Assembly (NCBI RefSeq): GCF_001579805.1
Contig: NZ_CP014546.1
Location: 3,348,001-3,412,000 of the forward strand
Direction of reading: 5' to 3'
Length of the DNA: 64,000 nt
DNA from: Pseudomonas azotoformans
GTDB taxonomy: Bacteria > Pseudomonadota > Gammaproteobacteria > Pseudomonadales > Pseudomonadaceae
Shown here: in pieces, positions 8,765 through 17,520 of the stretch
Layout: each line of letters starts with the position of its first letter
How positions within the stretch are numbered: the first letter of the stretch is position 1
Program-made: the position numbers and the translations under genes
Notes under the pieces: generated by a model
Told to the model about the DNA's origin: nothing
Databases searched by the model: none
Seen by the model: the letters and a program-made list of their open reading frames with translations, nothing else

Positions 8765-10246
8765 CTACAGCTTCAACTGCCCGATCGCCTTGCTCAACTC
8801 CCCGGCCAGGGTGGCCAGTTCATTGCTGGTGGTGGCCGAGTCTACGGTCTGCTGCACGGTGTTCTCGGTCACGTCGCGAATGCTGACGACGGCGCGGTTC
8901 ATTTCTTCGGCCACGTGGCTTTGCTGTTCGGCGGCGACGGCGATCTGGGTGTTGCTTTCGCGCATCTGCGCCACGGCGCCGGTGATTTCGGCGAGGGCGG
9001 CGCCGGCTTCCTGGGCTTGTTGCACGCAGTCGTCGGCCTTGAACGAGCTTTCCTGCATGAAGTCCACCGCGTCGCGGGTGCCGGCTTGCAGGGCCGAGAC
9101 CATGCGGGTGATTTCGTCAGTGGAGCTTTGCACGCGCTTGGCCAGGTTGCGCACTTCGTCGGCGACCACGGCAAAGCCACGGCCCATTTCCCCGGCGCGG
9201 GCGGCTTCGATGGCGGCGTTGAGGGCGAGCAGGTTGGTCTGCTCGGCGATGCTGTGGATCACACTGACCACGCCGTTGATTTTCTGGCTATCCTCGGCGA
9301 GCTTCTGGATCATTTCGGCGGTTTGTTGCACGCCGGTGGACAGGCCGGCAATCGAGCGCTGTACGCGGCTGACCACTTCCTGGCCGCTGCCGGCAAGGGT
9401 ATCGGCGGTCTGGGACAGATCCCTTGTGGCGCCTGCGTGCTGGGCGATGTGATAGACGGTGGCGGTCATCTCGTTGATGGCGGTGGCAGCCTGGTCGGTT
9501 TCGCTTTGCTGGCCGAGCATGCCGTGCTGCACCTCGTTCATGCTGCTGGCCAGCCGTGCGGCGCCATCATCCAGTTGCCGGGCGGTGCGTGCCACGGTGT
9601 TCACCACGCGCTGGTAACCGGCCTGCATCGCGTTGAACGCGCTGGCCATTTGGCCGACTTCGTCTTTGCACGCCAAGGGCACGCGGGCCGACAGGTCGCC
9701 GGTTTTCTCCACGTGCAGCATCACGTCCTTGAGGGTGTTGAGCTGGCTGAGCAGGAAGCGGATCAGCAACTGCGAGGCACCGAGCATTGCCAGCATCAGG
9801 ATCAGGACCGCCACCGCATAGTTGGCGAAGCGCTCTTCGAACACCTGGCTCAGGCTGGGCGCATAGGCAAGGACGGCAACGTATTGACCCTCAGGACGGG
9901 CGACGACTTCAGCGCCCATCAACGGGTTCTCGCCGAACACAGGCATGTGGTTGAGTTCGACCCAACCCGTGGCGCTGCCCAAGGCTGACAGATCCTGGTC
10001 GGCCAGGTGTGGGACTTGGCCGCGCTTGAACGTCAGCCAATGGTCGCTCTCAGGCAGCGTCTCACCCGCTGGCCAGGCACTCAGCAGCCGCGCTTGTTCT
10101 TGCGCCGAGGCGAGGGACGCCGTGCTGCGCGCCTGTTGTTCAAGCTGTACGGCATACAGCACCAGCAGCAGGGTGGTGATGAAGGCGACCGCGTTGACGG
10201 CCCAGAATTTGTACTTCAGCGAGATATTGCTAAGCCAGGCACCCAT
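8765..10246 (-). CDS. Methyl-accepting chemotaxis protein
   Basis: With the start at 10246 ([15 protein letters not shown]) the protein has 493 residues. A first membrane helix at about 14-34 is followed by a periplasmic sensor of roughly 115 residues, a second helix ([16 protein letters not shown]), a HAMP region, and a long helical signalling domain. The conserved hairpin tip is [21 protein letters not shown] followed by [14 protein letters not shown]. It would relay a ligand signal to CheA/CheW; the ligand is unknown. A longer reading frame exists to 10333, but the extra 29 residues are Cys/basic-rich and unlike a receptor N-terminus. Confidence 0.93.
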   Translation of the reverse strand: MGAWLSNISLKYKFWAVNAVAFITTLLLVLYAVQLEQQARSTASLASAQEQARLLSAWPAGETLPESDHWLTFKRGQVPHLADQDLSALGSATGWVELNHMPVFGENPLMGAEVVARPEGQYVAVLAYAPSLSQVFEERFANYAVAVLILMLAMLGASQLLIRFLLSQLNTLKDVMLHVEKTGDLSARVPLACKDEVGQMASAFNAMQAGYQRVVNTVARTARQLDDGAARLASSMNEVQHGMLGQQSETDQAATAINEMTATVYHIAQHAGATRDLSQTADTLAGSGQEVVSRVQRSIAGLSTGVQQTAEMIQKLAEDSQKINGVVSVIHSIAEQTNLLALNAAIEAARAGEMGRGFAVVADEVRNLAKRVQSSTDEITRMVSALQAGTRDAVDFMQESSFKADDCVQQAQEAGAALAEITGAVAQMRESNTQIAVAAEQQSHVAEEMNRAVVSIRDVTENTVQQTVDSATTSNELATLAGELSKAIGQLKL

Positions 10247-10342
10247 GGAAGGTTTTCTCTGATAGCGGAAACAGCATTGGCAAGGTGCCATTATTGTGCC
10301 GCTATCCAGGGAAACGGTTTTGACGTGGGTCAATGCGCCGCA

Positions 10343-11149
10343 TCAATCCACTTGGGGCAGTCCAAAAAAGCGACGGGCGCATGCCGTGCTGTTACGGGCC
10401 AGGTCTTCCAGGCTTTCGTTGCGGTGCAGAGCGACTTCGCGCAGGACTTCCGGCAGATACGCCGGCTCATTCCGGCCATTTTTCGGCTTTGGCCGTAGGG
10501 TGCGCGGCAGCAGATAAGGGGCGTCGCTTTCCAGCATCAGACGGTCACCGGGAATTTCCCTGACCAGTGGGTGCAGGTGTGTCCCACGGCGCTCGTCGCA
10601 GATCCAACCGGTGATGCCAATGTGCAAGTCGAGGTCGAGGTAGCTGAACAACGCTTGCTGTTCGCCCGTAAAGCAATGCACCACGGCGGCGGTAAGGTGG
10701 TCGCGGTAGTCCTTGAGGATATCCAGCAGGCGCTGATTGGCGTCACGTTCGTGGAGAAACACCGGCAACTTCAGCTCGACGGCCAGGGCTAGATGTTCTT
10801 CGAGAACTTTTTCCTGTTGTGGCCGCGGTGAAAAATCCCGGTTGAAATCCAGCCCGCATTCACCCACCGCACGCACACGGTTTTCGCTGAGCAAAGCGCG
10901 CAGACGCTGGGCGCTGTCGCCGTTCCAGTCGCTGGCGGAGTGGGGGTGGATGCCGGCGGTGCTGAACAGCCGCTGGCCGCTTTCATCGAGTTTTTCGCAC
11001 AATTGCAGGGCCTGTTCGCTGCCCTCGATGCTGGTGCCGGTGAGCACCAATTGCTGTACGCCAGCGGCATAGGCGCGGTCGAGCACAGCTTGGTGCTTCT
11101 CGTCGAAACTGGGGTTGGTCAGGTTGACGCCGATATCAATGAGTTGCAT
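10343..11149 (-). CDS. tatD: TatD family metal-dependent deoxyribonuclease
   Basis: A 268-residue TIM-barrel hydrolase starting [16 protein letters not shown], close to E. coli TatD. Metal-binding features are visible in order: an early D-x-G-x-N replacing the usual Hx[36 protein letters not shown] and [12 protein letters not shown], the last carrying the conserved Asp. TatD is a Mg-dependent 3'-5' exonuclease linked to DNA repair after oxidative damage; despite the name it is not needed for Tat export. It is transcribed alone, divergent from the lytic transglycosylase gene. Confidence 0.93.
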   Translation of the reverse strand: MQLIDIGVNLTNPSFDEKHQAVLDRAYAAGVQQLVLTGTSIEGSEQALQLCEKLDESGQRLFSTAGIHPHSASDWNGDSAQRLRALLSENRVRAVGECGLDFNRDFSPRPQQEKVLEEHLALAVELKLPVFLHERDANQRLLDILKDYRDHLTAAVVHCFTGEQQALFSYLDLDLHIGITGWICDERRGTHLHPLVREIPGDRLMLESDAPYLLPRTLRPKPKNGRNEPAYLPEVLREVALHRNESLEDLARNSTACARRFFGLPQVD

Positions 11150-11386
11150 GGTGCTATCTCCGCCTGCGGCCGGAAAGCATATCAGAGCTGTAGATTTATA
11201 AGAAAAACGAAGAACTACAACGAGTTATAGCTGTCTTTGAACGTCGCAAGCGACATTGTGGTTGGCCCGTCGCCCGCCATCATGCCGCCGTTGCGTACCT
11301 TGCCAGCGCATAAAGCGCTCTGTTTCTGACCCCCACCGCCCCGTTTTTCGCGAGGGCGTTGGCCAGTATTCTTTTCCGGAGAGCGG

Positions 11387-12808
11387 ATGATCCGACCCTC
11401 GGCGTTGCTTATGTTGTGCCTGACGTTGCTGCTGCCCATGGCGGCGGTCGCGCGTCTGGACGGGCCGCTGGAAGTGACCAAGCCCGGCAAGGTGCGTGAC
11501 CTGGCGGAGATTCGCTCCAGCCGCACCCTGCGTGTGTTGGTCAACCAGAGCCGTAACAGTTCCGGCGAGGTGCAGGGCCAGGCTATTGGCGTCGAATACC
11601 ATCGCCTGCGCGCCTTCGAGCAATACCTCAATGGCCATGCCCGCGATGGTCAGGAGATCAACCTCAAGATCATTCCCAAGGCCAAGGACCAGTTGCTCGG
11701 CGCGTTGGCCCGTGGCGAAGGTGACCTGGTCGCTCCGGGTGAATTGCTGGATGTAAAGGCTGCACACAAGATCAGCACCAGCGACCCGATTGTCAGCGAT
11801 GTACCGCTGTGGTTGGTGGGGGTGAAGGGCGAGCGGCGGTTCACCAAGTTGGAGCAACTGTCCGGCCGCACACTGGCGTTGACCACCGGCAGCGCGGCGG
11901 CGGATGCCATCAGCCAGGTCAACCAGAAGCTGGCGCTGCACAAGCAGCCGCCGGTGAAAGTGGAGTGGGTGGACCCGACCCTGGCCGTGGAGGATGTGCT
12001 GGAGATGGTCCAGGCCGGCATTTTTCACCTGACTGTTGTTGAAAAACCGATTGCCGAACGCTGGTCGAAGATCCTGCCCAAGTTGCGCTTCGATAAGCAG
12101 GTGGCGATCAGCGAGCCGGGCGACGAGTACTGGTTCGTACGCCAGGATGCTTCGATGCTGCGGGCCAGCATTGATCGCTTCCTAAAAACTTACCGGACGC
12201 CTTCCGACCAGGATGTGGCGTTCCAGCGTATCTACCGTCGTCTCTATCAAGTGCGCAATCCACTGGCTCGGGTCGACCGTCAACGCCTGGAAAAACTGCG
12301 CCCGGTGTTACAAAAGCATGCCCGCGAGCAGGGCATGGATTGGCTGAACCTGGCGGCACTGGCCTTCAAGGAGTCCGCTTTGGACCCTGGCGCGCGCAGC
12401 AGCGGCGGTCCCACCGGCTTGATGCAAATCACCCCTTCGGCAGCGCAGCGGGTAGGGGTCAACAACATTGAGAGTCTCGACAGTAATGTGCAAGCGGGCG
12501 CGCGCTACCTGGCGATGATCCGTCGCAAGTTCTTCGCCAGCCCCAAGCTCAATGAGCGTGAGCGCATGGCCTTTGTATTGGCGGCCTACAACATGGGGCC
12601 GGAGCGGGTGCAGGGCATGCGCACTGAAGCCAAGCGCCGGGGGCTTAACCCCAATCAGTGGTTCTTCCAGGTTGAACGCATCGCCATGGAGCAGGTAGGG
12701 ATGGGCGGCGTCAGCTATGTTAATAGCGTCAACAAGTACTATTTGGCGTTTGACCGGGAGCGGGAGTCCCTGGAGCCGCCGGCGCCGAAAATCGCCTCAC
12801 GGAAGTAA
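11387..12808 (+). CDS. MltF-like membrane-bound lytic transglycosylase
   Basis: 473 residues in three parts. A hydrophobic signal sequence ends near residue 23. A periplasmic solute-binding-like domain (SBP_bac_3, about 35-275) follows. The C-terminal SLT domain (about 295-450) has catalytic Glu in ALAFKESALDP, then SGGPTGLMQITPSAA and the family block AYNMGPERVQ. This is the MltF architecture, which cleaves peptidoglycan to 1,6-anhydro-muropeptides and may be tuned by peptides bound to the first domain. GGAGAGCGG sits just before the ATG. No lipobox was seen, so it may be soluble or anchored by its signal helix. Confidence 0.9.
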   Translation: MIRPSALLMLCLTLLLPMAAVARLDGPLEVTKPGKVRDLAEIRSSRTLRVLVNQSRNSSGEVQGQAIGVEYHRLRAFEQYLNGHARDGQEINLKIIPKAKDQLLGALARGEGDLVAPGELLDVKAAHKISTSDPIVSDVPLWLVGVKGERRFTKLEQLSGRTLALTTGSAAADAISQVNQKLALHKQPPVKVEWVDPTLAVEDVLEMVQAGIFHLTVVEKPIAERWSKILPKLRFDKQVAISEPGDEYWFVRQDASMLRASIDRFLKTYRTPSDQDVAFQRIYRRLYQVRNPLARVDRQRLEKLRPVLQKHAREQGMDWLNLAALAFKESALDPGARSSGGPTGLMQITPSAAQRVGVNNIESLDSNVQAGARYLAMIRRKFFASPKLNERERMAFVLAAYNMGPERVQGMRTEAKRRGLNPNQWFFQVERIAMEQVGMGGVSYVNSVNKYYLAFDRERESLEPPAPKIASRK

Positions 12809-12911
12809 TCGATTTTATCGATATTAATCAGGCATTTTTTCGGCTTTTATCATTGTTTAAACTGATTAATATAGCGGCCAACCAACCCCTATTTAGAAAA
12901 GGATTATCACC

Positions 12912-13346
12912 ATGAGCCCACTGATCAACAGCATCCTGTCCACTCGCGCCGGTTACGGCCTGACCCTTCTGCGCATTGTTGTCGGCATCATCTTCGCCGC
13001 TCACGGTTCGCAGAAACTCTTTGGCTGGTTTGGCGGCTACGGCCTGGCGGGTACTGCGCAGTGGATGGAAAGCATCGGCCTGGCGCCGGGTACACTGATG
13101 GCGCTGTTGTCGGGCGGCACCGAGTTCTTCGCGGGTTTGGCCTTGATCATCGGCCTGCTGGTTCGTCCTGCGGCATTGGGCCTGACCATCCTCTCGCTGG
13201 TGGCGATCTTTTCGGTGCATATCCATAACGGTCTGTTTATGGCCAACAACGGTTATGAGTTCGCCCTGGCACTGCTCGGTGGCTCGCTGGCGGTGCTGCT
13301 GGAAGGCGCGGGCAAGCTGTCTGCGGATCGCGCCATCGCCAACTGA
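12912..13346 (+). CDS. DoxX family membrane protein
   Basis: A 144-residue four-helix membrane protein. The first helix contains the family pattern LTLLRIVVGIIFAAHGSQKLFGWFGG (residues about 16-41), followed by GTAQWMESIGL and two further hydrophobic blocks. DoxX/YphA-type proteins are integral membrane proteins; some form redox complexes with SodA/SseA in other bacteria, but the role in Pseudomonas is unclear. AAGGA lies just before the ATG, and the 100 bases upstream are AT-rich and look like its own promoter region. A strong terminator follows at 13363. Confidence 0.88.
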   Translation: MSPLINSILSTRAGYGLTLLRIVVGIIFAAHGSQKLFGWFGGYGLAGTAQWMESIGLAPGTLMALLSGGTEFFAGLALIIGLLVRPAALGLTILSLVAIFSVHIHNGLFMANNGYEFALALLGGSLAVLLEGAGKLSADRAIAN

Positions 13347-13362
13347 TCTGCGTAGAACCCTT

Positions 13363-13389
13363 AAAAGGCCCGCCCTGTGCGGGCTTTTT
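13363..13389 (+). terminator. Rho-independent terminator after the DoxX gene
   Basis: GCCCGC (13368-13373), a five-base loop and GCGGGC (13379-13384) form a perfect stem with flanking A and T runs; five T follow directly. It insulates the DoxX transcript from the riboswitch promoter that begins 15 bases later. Confidence 0.88.
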
Positions 13390-13403
13390 GCTGATCGGGA
13401 TTC

Positions 13404-13433
13404 TTGACACCGCCCCACCGGCTTCTCTAGGAT
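13404..13433 (+). promoter_or_regulatory. Sigma70-type promoter of the riboswitch transcript
   Basis: A consensus -35 TTGACA at 13404-13409 and a -10 TAGGAT at 13428-13433 are separated by 18 bases. The expected transcription start is around 13440, immediately before the first paired strand of the riboswitch-like element. This coincidence supports both calls. Confidence 0.7.
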
Positions 13434-13440
13434 GCCGCTC

Positions 13441-13533
13441 ATGCGCCGATTTAAACAGCTAATTGCGGGGCGCCACGGGTGATCGTTATCGGTCCCGACA
13501 GAAGCATGTTCCATGCTTCGAAATTCCGCTAAA
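13441..13533 (+). promoter_or_regulatory. SAM-II-class riboswitch (long-loop form), predicted
   Basis: The region shows the conserved blocks of the SAM-II aptamer in order: GCGCC, GATTTAAACA, TTGC, GGCGC and GCTAAA. P1 pairs GCGCC (13443-13447) with GGCGC (13469-13473). The pseudoknot helix P2 pairs GCGG (13465-13468) with CCGC (13526-13529), followed by TAAA, which in SAM-II contacts the U-rich strand of the GATTTAA block. Between P1 and P2 there are 52 bases, longer than the classic form, carrying CGGG/CCCG (13476-13479/13494-13497) and a perfect 8-bp hairpin GAAGCATG/CATGCTTC (13501-13519). SAM-II aptamers bind S-adenosylmethionine and usually repress translation of methionine or SAM genes. 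The match is by eye, without a covariance-model search. Confidence 0.72.
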
Positions 13534-13593
13534 GCGCTGGTTCGGTGTTGCCTCTCACCTGCCCGCAGACTTTTGAGGCAGAGACACGACACG

Positions 13594-13902
13594 ATGAATG
13601 CACTGCGCCCCCTGATACGCCTGGCCCCGATCACCGCGGACCTCACTCAACGCAATCCAAAAATTCTCCTGGGCGGCAAGCATCAGCCGACGCTTTTGCG
13701 TTACCTGGATGGCTGGCCGCGTCGCACGGGTCGACCTTCGGCGTTCCTGATCCAGTTTGTCGAAGACGGCGACTCCCTTGCACGTTTTGCCAGCAACAGT
13801 TTTGACCTCGCGGTTATCCAGGCGCCAACTGCCGACGACGCCGATGAGGTCATTCGCCAGTTGACCCGCATTGCCCGGCAAGGGCTGATCGCCCGTCGTT
13901 GA
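13594..13902 (+). CDS. Small conserved protein behind the riboswitch, function unknown
   Basis: With the ATG at 13594 the product is 102 residues, starting MNALRPLIRLAPITADLT. An upstream in-frame ATG at 13513 lies inside the riboswitch-like RNA and encodes an implausible basic, Cys-containing extension, so it is rejected. The second half, with SFDLAVIQAPTADDADEVI and then LTRIARQGLIARR, resembles the region after the SAM-binding motif of class I methyltransferases (a strand followed by a helix and an ARxGLI turn), but no glycine-rich motif I is present. It could be a remnant or a SAM-linked accessory protein; a function cannot be assigned. It converges on the Gld-type operon with a four-base gap. 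Confidence 0.7.
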   Translation: MNALRPLIRLAPITADLTQRNPKILLGGKHQPTLLRYLDGWPRRTGRPSAFLIQFVEDGDSLARFASNSFDLAVIQAPTADDADEVIRQLTRIARQGLIARR

Positions 13903-13906
13903 GCGT

Positions 13907-15637
13907 TCAGTGAATGACGCTGCCGGCCTTCAGCCGGCGACGGCGTTGGCCCAGAAAGACCAGCCAGGCGATCAGGCATAAGGTCACGGGTATCGCAAAG
14001 GTCACCGTCAGTTTTATAACCCACTCCAGTCGACGCACCTGGGCATAGGCTTCGTCCTCCAGGGCATGCAATTCCATAGGCAAGCGCAGACGTTCCTTGT
14101 TGAGTGCCTGCAGCCGAGTGGTGGTGTCCACGGGCTGGGTGCCAAGGGCGGTTGTCCACGGGCTAAGCCGCTGCCATTCCTGCTCCGTGCGCTGTAGGCG
14201 CCGTTCCAATTCGCTGGCTTTTACGCGATAGGCCTGTTTCGCGACGTTGCGCATGCTCTCCAACCTGTTCGGCGACGTTTCCTGCGGCACACGCGGGCGA
14301 ATGGCGGCGAGTGTGTCGGGGGCGGACAGGTTGTCCAGCGTATTCAAGACAAACAGCGCGTTGCCGTCGGGTGCCGAGTCATTGACCTTATCCATGAGCA
14401 TGTCCGTGTCAGCCACCACCACGACATGAATCTGCGCCGCTTTCTGCAAACCGGGCGGCTGCCCCTTGATGCCGTCGGGAAATACCGAATAGCTCGGCCC
14501 CTCGATGCGCGCGGCGATCACATGAGCTCGTTCCTGCTTTGACGCCCCTTCAATCAATGAGTCGATGCTAGCCGCGCTTGTGAGGCCGTTGGCGTCCAAC
14601 AGGACAGACTGTTCGGAGCTTTGCAGGAGCGGGGTGAAGGTCGTGCGGCTCTTGCTCAGTGGAGAGAGGGCGCCACTGCTCGATACCGTCACCCTATTGA
14701 GGTTCCATGTACTCATGTCATGGATGTTCATCGCCTGTCGGGGTAGGTTCAATCGGACCTGATTGGGCGCGCCCGATGTCTCCCTTGGCGTGTAGACGTC
14801 GTCAACCACCAGCCTGTCCGCCGGCATTTGGACACCCCAGGCAGCCATCAACTCGCTCAGCCGAGTGTTGCCTGGGGGGAGGTTTGGGCGTTGCTCAGTC
14901 AAAGGGTCGATAAACATCATTAATCTGCCGCCCCTCAAGACAAATTGTTCAATGGCATACAAGGTTCGCTCAGACAATGCCTGAGGGTGCACGACCATCA
15001 GTGTTTTGATGGGCTGGGGAACGGATGCGGCAGTCGGCTCCAGATTGACCAGGTCGAATTCCTGCCTTAGCTCCTGCAGCAACCGGCCTGCGGATCCGTC
15101 CATCGCCAATCCCGCCAATAGGGCAATGACCGGGCGTTCGGGGTGCTGCAATTTATAGAGCAGATGGCCGATTTCATACTCAAGCAGTGGCTCCTGGTCG
15201 AGGCTGAAGGAACCAATACGTCTCACACCGTGACCTGCTCGGGAGCCGATAAGACCGAGAAACCCGGCATTATCGTCGAGCCCGGAAAGCCGGGCTTTGT
15301 AGGCGTCCTCCGAAAAAGGCGCCGGTTCAATCAGGTGCAGGTTGATCATGCCATTGGCTGTTTCCTCGTACTCCTTGAGCAGCTCTTCAATACGCTTGCT
15401 GTAGCGTTGCACCGCGTAGCTTCTTTTGGGGGCGTTGGCGGAGTTGAAGTAATACAAGTCGAGCGGGTCTTCCAGTGTGGTGAGCAGCTGTTTTACGGCA
15501 GGTGCCAAGGTGTGAACTTTTTGCTCAGAAAGGTCCCACCGTATATCAGGAAGTTTACCTATCCAAACCAGATTGAACGCCAGGAAAAGCAGGAAGGTGA
15601 CGGTAAGTGTCATGCCGGTGCGCAGCGAGGACCGCAT
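13907..15637 (-). CDS. Gld-type ABC transporter auxiliary protein (GldG-like)
   Basis: A 576-residue protein with an N-terminal membrane helix (TLTVTFLLFLAFNLVW), a large extracytoplasmic region and a C-terminal helix (LTVTFAIPVTLCLIAWLVFLG) followed by a basic tail. The middle matches ABC_transp_aux/GldG: DPLDLYYF, RIEELLKEYEE, LLYKLQHPERPVIALLAGL and RGGRLMMFIDPLTEQRPN. In Bacteroidetes GldG works with GldA and GldF in gliding or secretion; elsewhere such trios are uncharacterised exporters. It is the last gene of the three-gene operon, 15 bases after the permease, with AAGGGA about ten bases before its ATG. Confidence 0.85.
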   Translation of the reverse strand: MRSSLRTGMTLTVTFLLFLAFNLVWIGKLPDIRWDLSEQKVHTLAPAVKQLLTTLEDPLDLYYFNSANAPKRSYAVQRYSKRIEELLKEYEETANGMINLHLIEPAPFSEDAYKARLSGLDDNAGFLGLIGSRAGHGVRRIGSFSLDQEPLLEYEIGHLLYKLQHPERPVIALLAGLAMDGSAGRLLQELRQEFDLVNLEPTAASVPQPIKTLMVVHPQALSERTLYAIEQFVLRGGRLMMFIDPLTEQRPNLPPGNTRLSELMAAWGVQMPADRLVVDDVYTPRETSGAPNQVRLNLPRQAMNIHDMSTWNLNRVTVSSSGALSPLSKSRTTFTPLLQSSEQSVLLDANGLTSAASIDSLIEGASKQERAHVIAARIEGPSYSVFPDGIKGQPPGLQKAAQIHVVVVADTDMLMDKVNDSAPDGNALFVLNTLDNLSAPDTLAAIRPRVPQETSPNRLESMRNVAKQAYRVKASELERRLQRTEQEWQRLSPWTTALGTQPVDTTTRLQALNKERLRLPMELHALEDEAYAQVRRLEWVIKLTVTFAIPVTLCLIAWLVFLGQRRRRLKAGSVIH

Positions 15638-15652
15638 TGAGGATTTCCCTTC

Positions 15653-16378
15653 TCAGCTGTGTTTGTAGTTGAGTGTGACTATCGTCGCAGCGAGAAAGGC
15701 GAAGATCATGCTGATGAAGTAGAGCGTGTCACGAAGTGTGAGCTTCCCATCGTCGATATTGCTGAATCGCAAAGTAGGGCTGAGTGCGGCCAAGCTATCG
15801 ATCAAGCCAATAGGGGCTTGGTGTTCAAGTGCATCCAGGATGGAAGAAAGTCCACTGGCTGTCAGAAGCAGGCCAAGGGTCAATATGAAAATGACAGTGC
15901 GCTGGCGTACAAATGCACAAATAAAGCAACCCACGGACAGGTAACTGCCTGCCAACAACCAACTCACAAAAAATTGCGAAGCAATAACGCTGTTATCGGC
16001 CCTGCCCAAGTAGTTGGCGATGATGACAAGAGGAGACATCAGAAACAGGGTTGCACCTGCTACGAACCAGGCGGCCAGGAATTTTCCGATCACCCATTCA
16101 TAGGTTGTGATGGGCATGGTTTTCATTAGCCCGAGAAAGCCTGTACTGGACTCATCCGCCCATAGTTGCGTGGCCAAGGCGGGAATCAGTAGTAAATACA
16201 GCCAGGGGTGAAACTGGAAGAACACCTGCAAGTCACTGATGTTTTGTTCCGGCCACGGGCTTATGTACTTTCCCAATGCCACGGACAGTATGAGAAAGAC
16301 GGCAATGTGCAGGTAAGTACTGGGTGTGCAGGCATAGCTGGCGAGCTGACGCTTGAAAATAATAGGTAATAATTTCAA
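15653..16378 (-). CDS. ABC-2 type permease (GldF-like)
   Basis: 241 residues with about six membrane helices. It contains the ABC-2/GldF pattern WADESSTGFLGLMKTMPITTYEWVIGKFLAAW between helices 2 and 3 (about residues 68-100). It begins with TTG at 16378, overlapping the ATPase stop as TTGA; this unusual start is supported by a strong AGGAGG eight bases upstream and the lack of a nearby ATG. Together with the ATPase before it and the GldG-like protein after it, it forms a complete Gld-type transporter. The substrate is unknown. Confidence 0.87.
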   Translation of the reverse strand: MKLLPIIFKRQLASYACTPSTYLHIAVFLILSVALGKYISPWPEQNISDLQVFFQFHPWLYLLLIPALATQLWADESSTGFLGLMKTMPITTYEWVIGKFLAAWFVAGATLFLMSPLVIIANYLGRADNSVIASQFFVSWLLAGSYLSVGCFICAFVRQRTVIFILTLGLLLTASGLSSILDALEHQAPIGLIDSLAALSPTLRFSNIDDGKLTLRDTLYFISMIFAFLAATIVTLNYKHS

Positions 16379-17301
16379 CGGGGCGCCTCCTGGCTCAGGT
16401 GGTGGACCACATCATTCAGGCGACCTGGTTCCAGGTTTAACGAGTTGATTTTCCAGCGGCGACTGGCAATCAGCGTATTGATATGGGGATAGATGGTGTG
16501 TCCCGGCATGGCGAGAACGGTCACCGTGCCGGGGGCATGTCGATGTTCTTCGATGCCGGCCACGCCGGGCAGGACGGCCAGGGCCAATAGGTCTAATGGT
16601 GTGTCCGCGGCCAGGGTGACGGCCTGGAAATGACGTGAGTCGCGTTGTAGATCGGGCAGCGGGTTATCGGCGACCAGGCGACTGCCTGCTATGACTAACG
16701 CTCGGGTACACACGTCAGATAATTCATCGCAGTGGCGAGAAGCGATGATGACTGTCATTTCTTGCGTTAAAGATTGGATGAGCGACCTGAACACATATTT
16801 TTGATCAGGTGCAAGTCCTTCGGTGGGGTCATCCAGCAGCAACAGGACAGGGCTATGCACGATGGCCTGCGCAAGGGCAACTTTACGTTTCCAGCCGATG
16901 GAGAGGGCATCGAGAGGCGCATCGAGCACGGGAAACAAATCCAGTCGTGCGATGACCTGTTCCAGCCGCGAGCGCTTTTCGGCGCCGTAGAAGCCGCGAA
17001 CGGCAGCGATGAAGCCAAGGAACGCTTTGACGGACATCGTTGGATGGCCGAGGTCCGTGGACAGTTGATAACCAACGAGTTGCCTTGCCTTAAGTGCATG
17101 GGTTTGTATATCGAAACCCTGGACCTTTATATAACCGCTGGAGGGCTGTGTTGAACCGGCTATTAAATCGAACAGAGTTGTTTTGGTCGAATGATCTTGC
17201 CCGAATAATCCCACGCATTCTTGTGGATTGGCGATGAACGAAAAATCGCTGAGTACAGCTGTGTTACCCGTGTGTTTTGTCAGATTGCTTATTTCGATCA
17301 T
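16375..17301 (-). CDS. ABC transporter ATPase with degenerate Walker motifs (GldA-like)
   Basis: From the ATG at 17301 (MIEISNLTKHTGN) the protein has 308 residues, a normal length for GldA/NosF-like ATPases. Fold landmarks are present: Q-loop Gln79, signature-like LSIGWKRK at 133-140 and H-loop His190. The nucleotide site is altered. The Walker A reads GQDHSTKTT (34-42), keeping Lys40 and Thr41 but losing two of the usual glycines, and the Walker B ends LLLLDDPTEG, giving Asp158 where the catalytic Glu is expected. ATP binding may persist while hydrolysis is weak. The frame extends upstream to 17457, but without a family match. It is the first gene of the operon. Confidence 0.85.
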   Translation of the reverse strand: MIEISNLTKHTGNTAVLSDFSFIANPQECVGLFGQDHSTKTTLFDLIAGSTQPSSGYIKVQGFDIQTHALKARQLVGYQLSTDLGHPTMSVKAFLGFIAAVRGFYGAEKRSRLEQVIARLDLFPVLDAPLDALSIGWKRKVALAQAIVHSPVLLLLDDPTEGLAPDQKYVFRSLIQSLTQEMTVIIASRHCDELSDVCTRALVIAGSRLVADNPLPDLQRDSRHFQAVTLAADTPLDLLALAVLPGVAGIEEHRHAPGTVTVLAMPGHTIYPHINTLIASRRWKINSLNLEPGRLNDVVHHLSQEAPR

Positions 17302-17520
17302 TTTTTTACCGAAAAAGTTTGGTATGACGTAGGGGGCATGAAAAAAGGGTACGGGTAACGCTCGCTTTTGGGAACGTCGATAATGCTTAATAAGAGAAGT
17401 CCTACGTGCGGGTTGGGCAGGCCGCTGAAGCAATGTGTTAGGTTTCGGAATGTCCAATTTTCGAATGTTTATTAGTTGTTTATATAAACTTTCTGCACTG
17501 CATAATGAGGCCTGAATACC

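Noticed and set aside
8915..9988. A 357-codon frame opposite the chemoreceptor gene
   Set aside because: Glycine- and alanine-rich shadow of the repetitive MCP coding sequence.
13513..13593. N-terminal extension of the 13594 gene
   Set aside because: It lies inside the predicted riboswitch and has a sequence with no family match.
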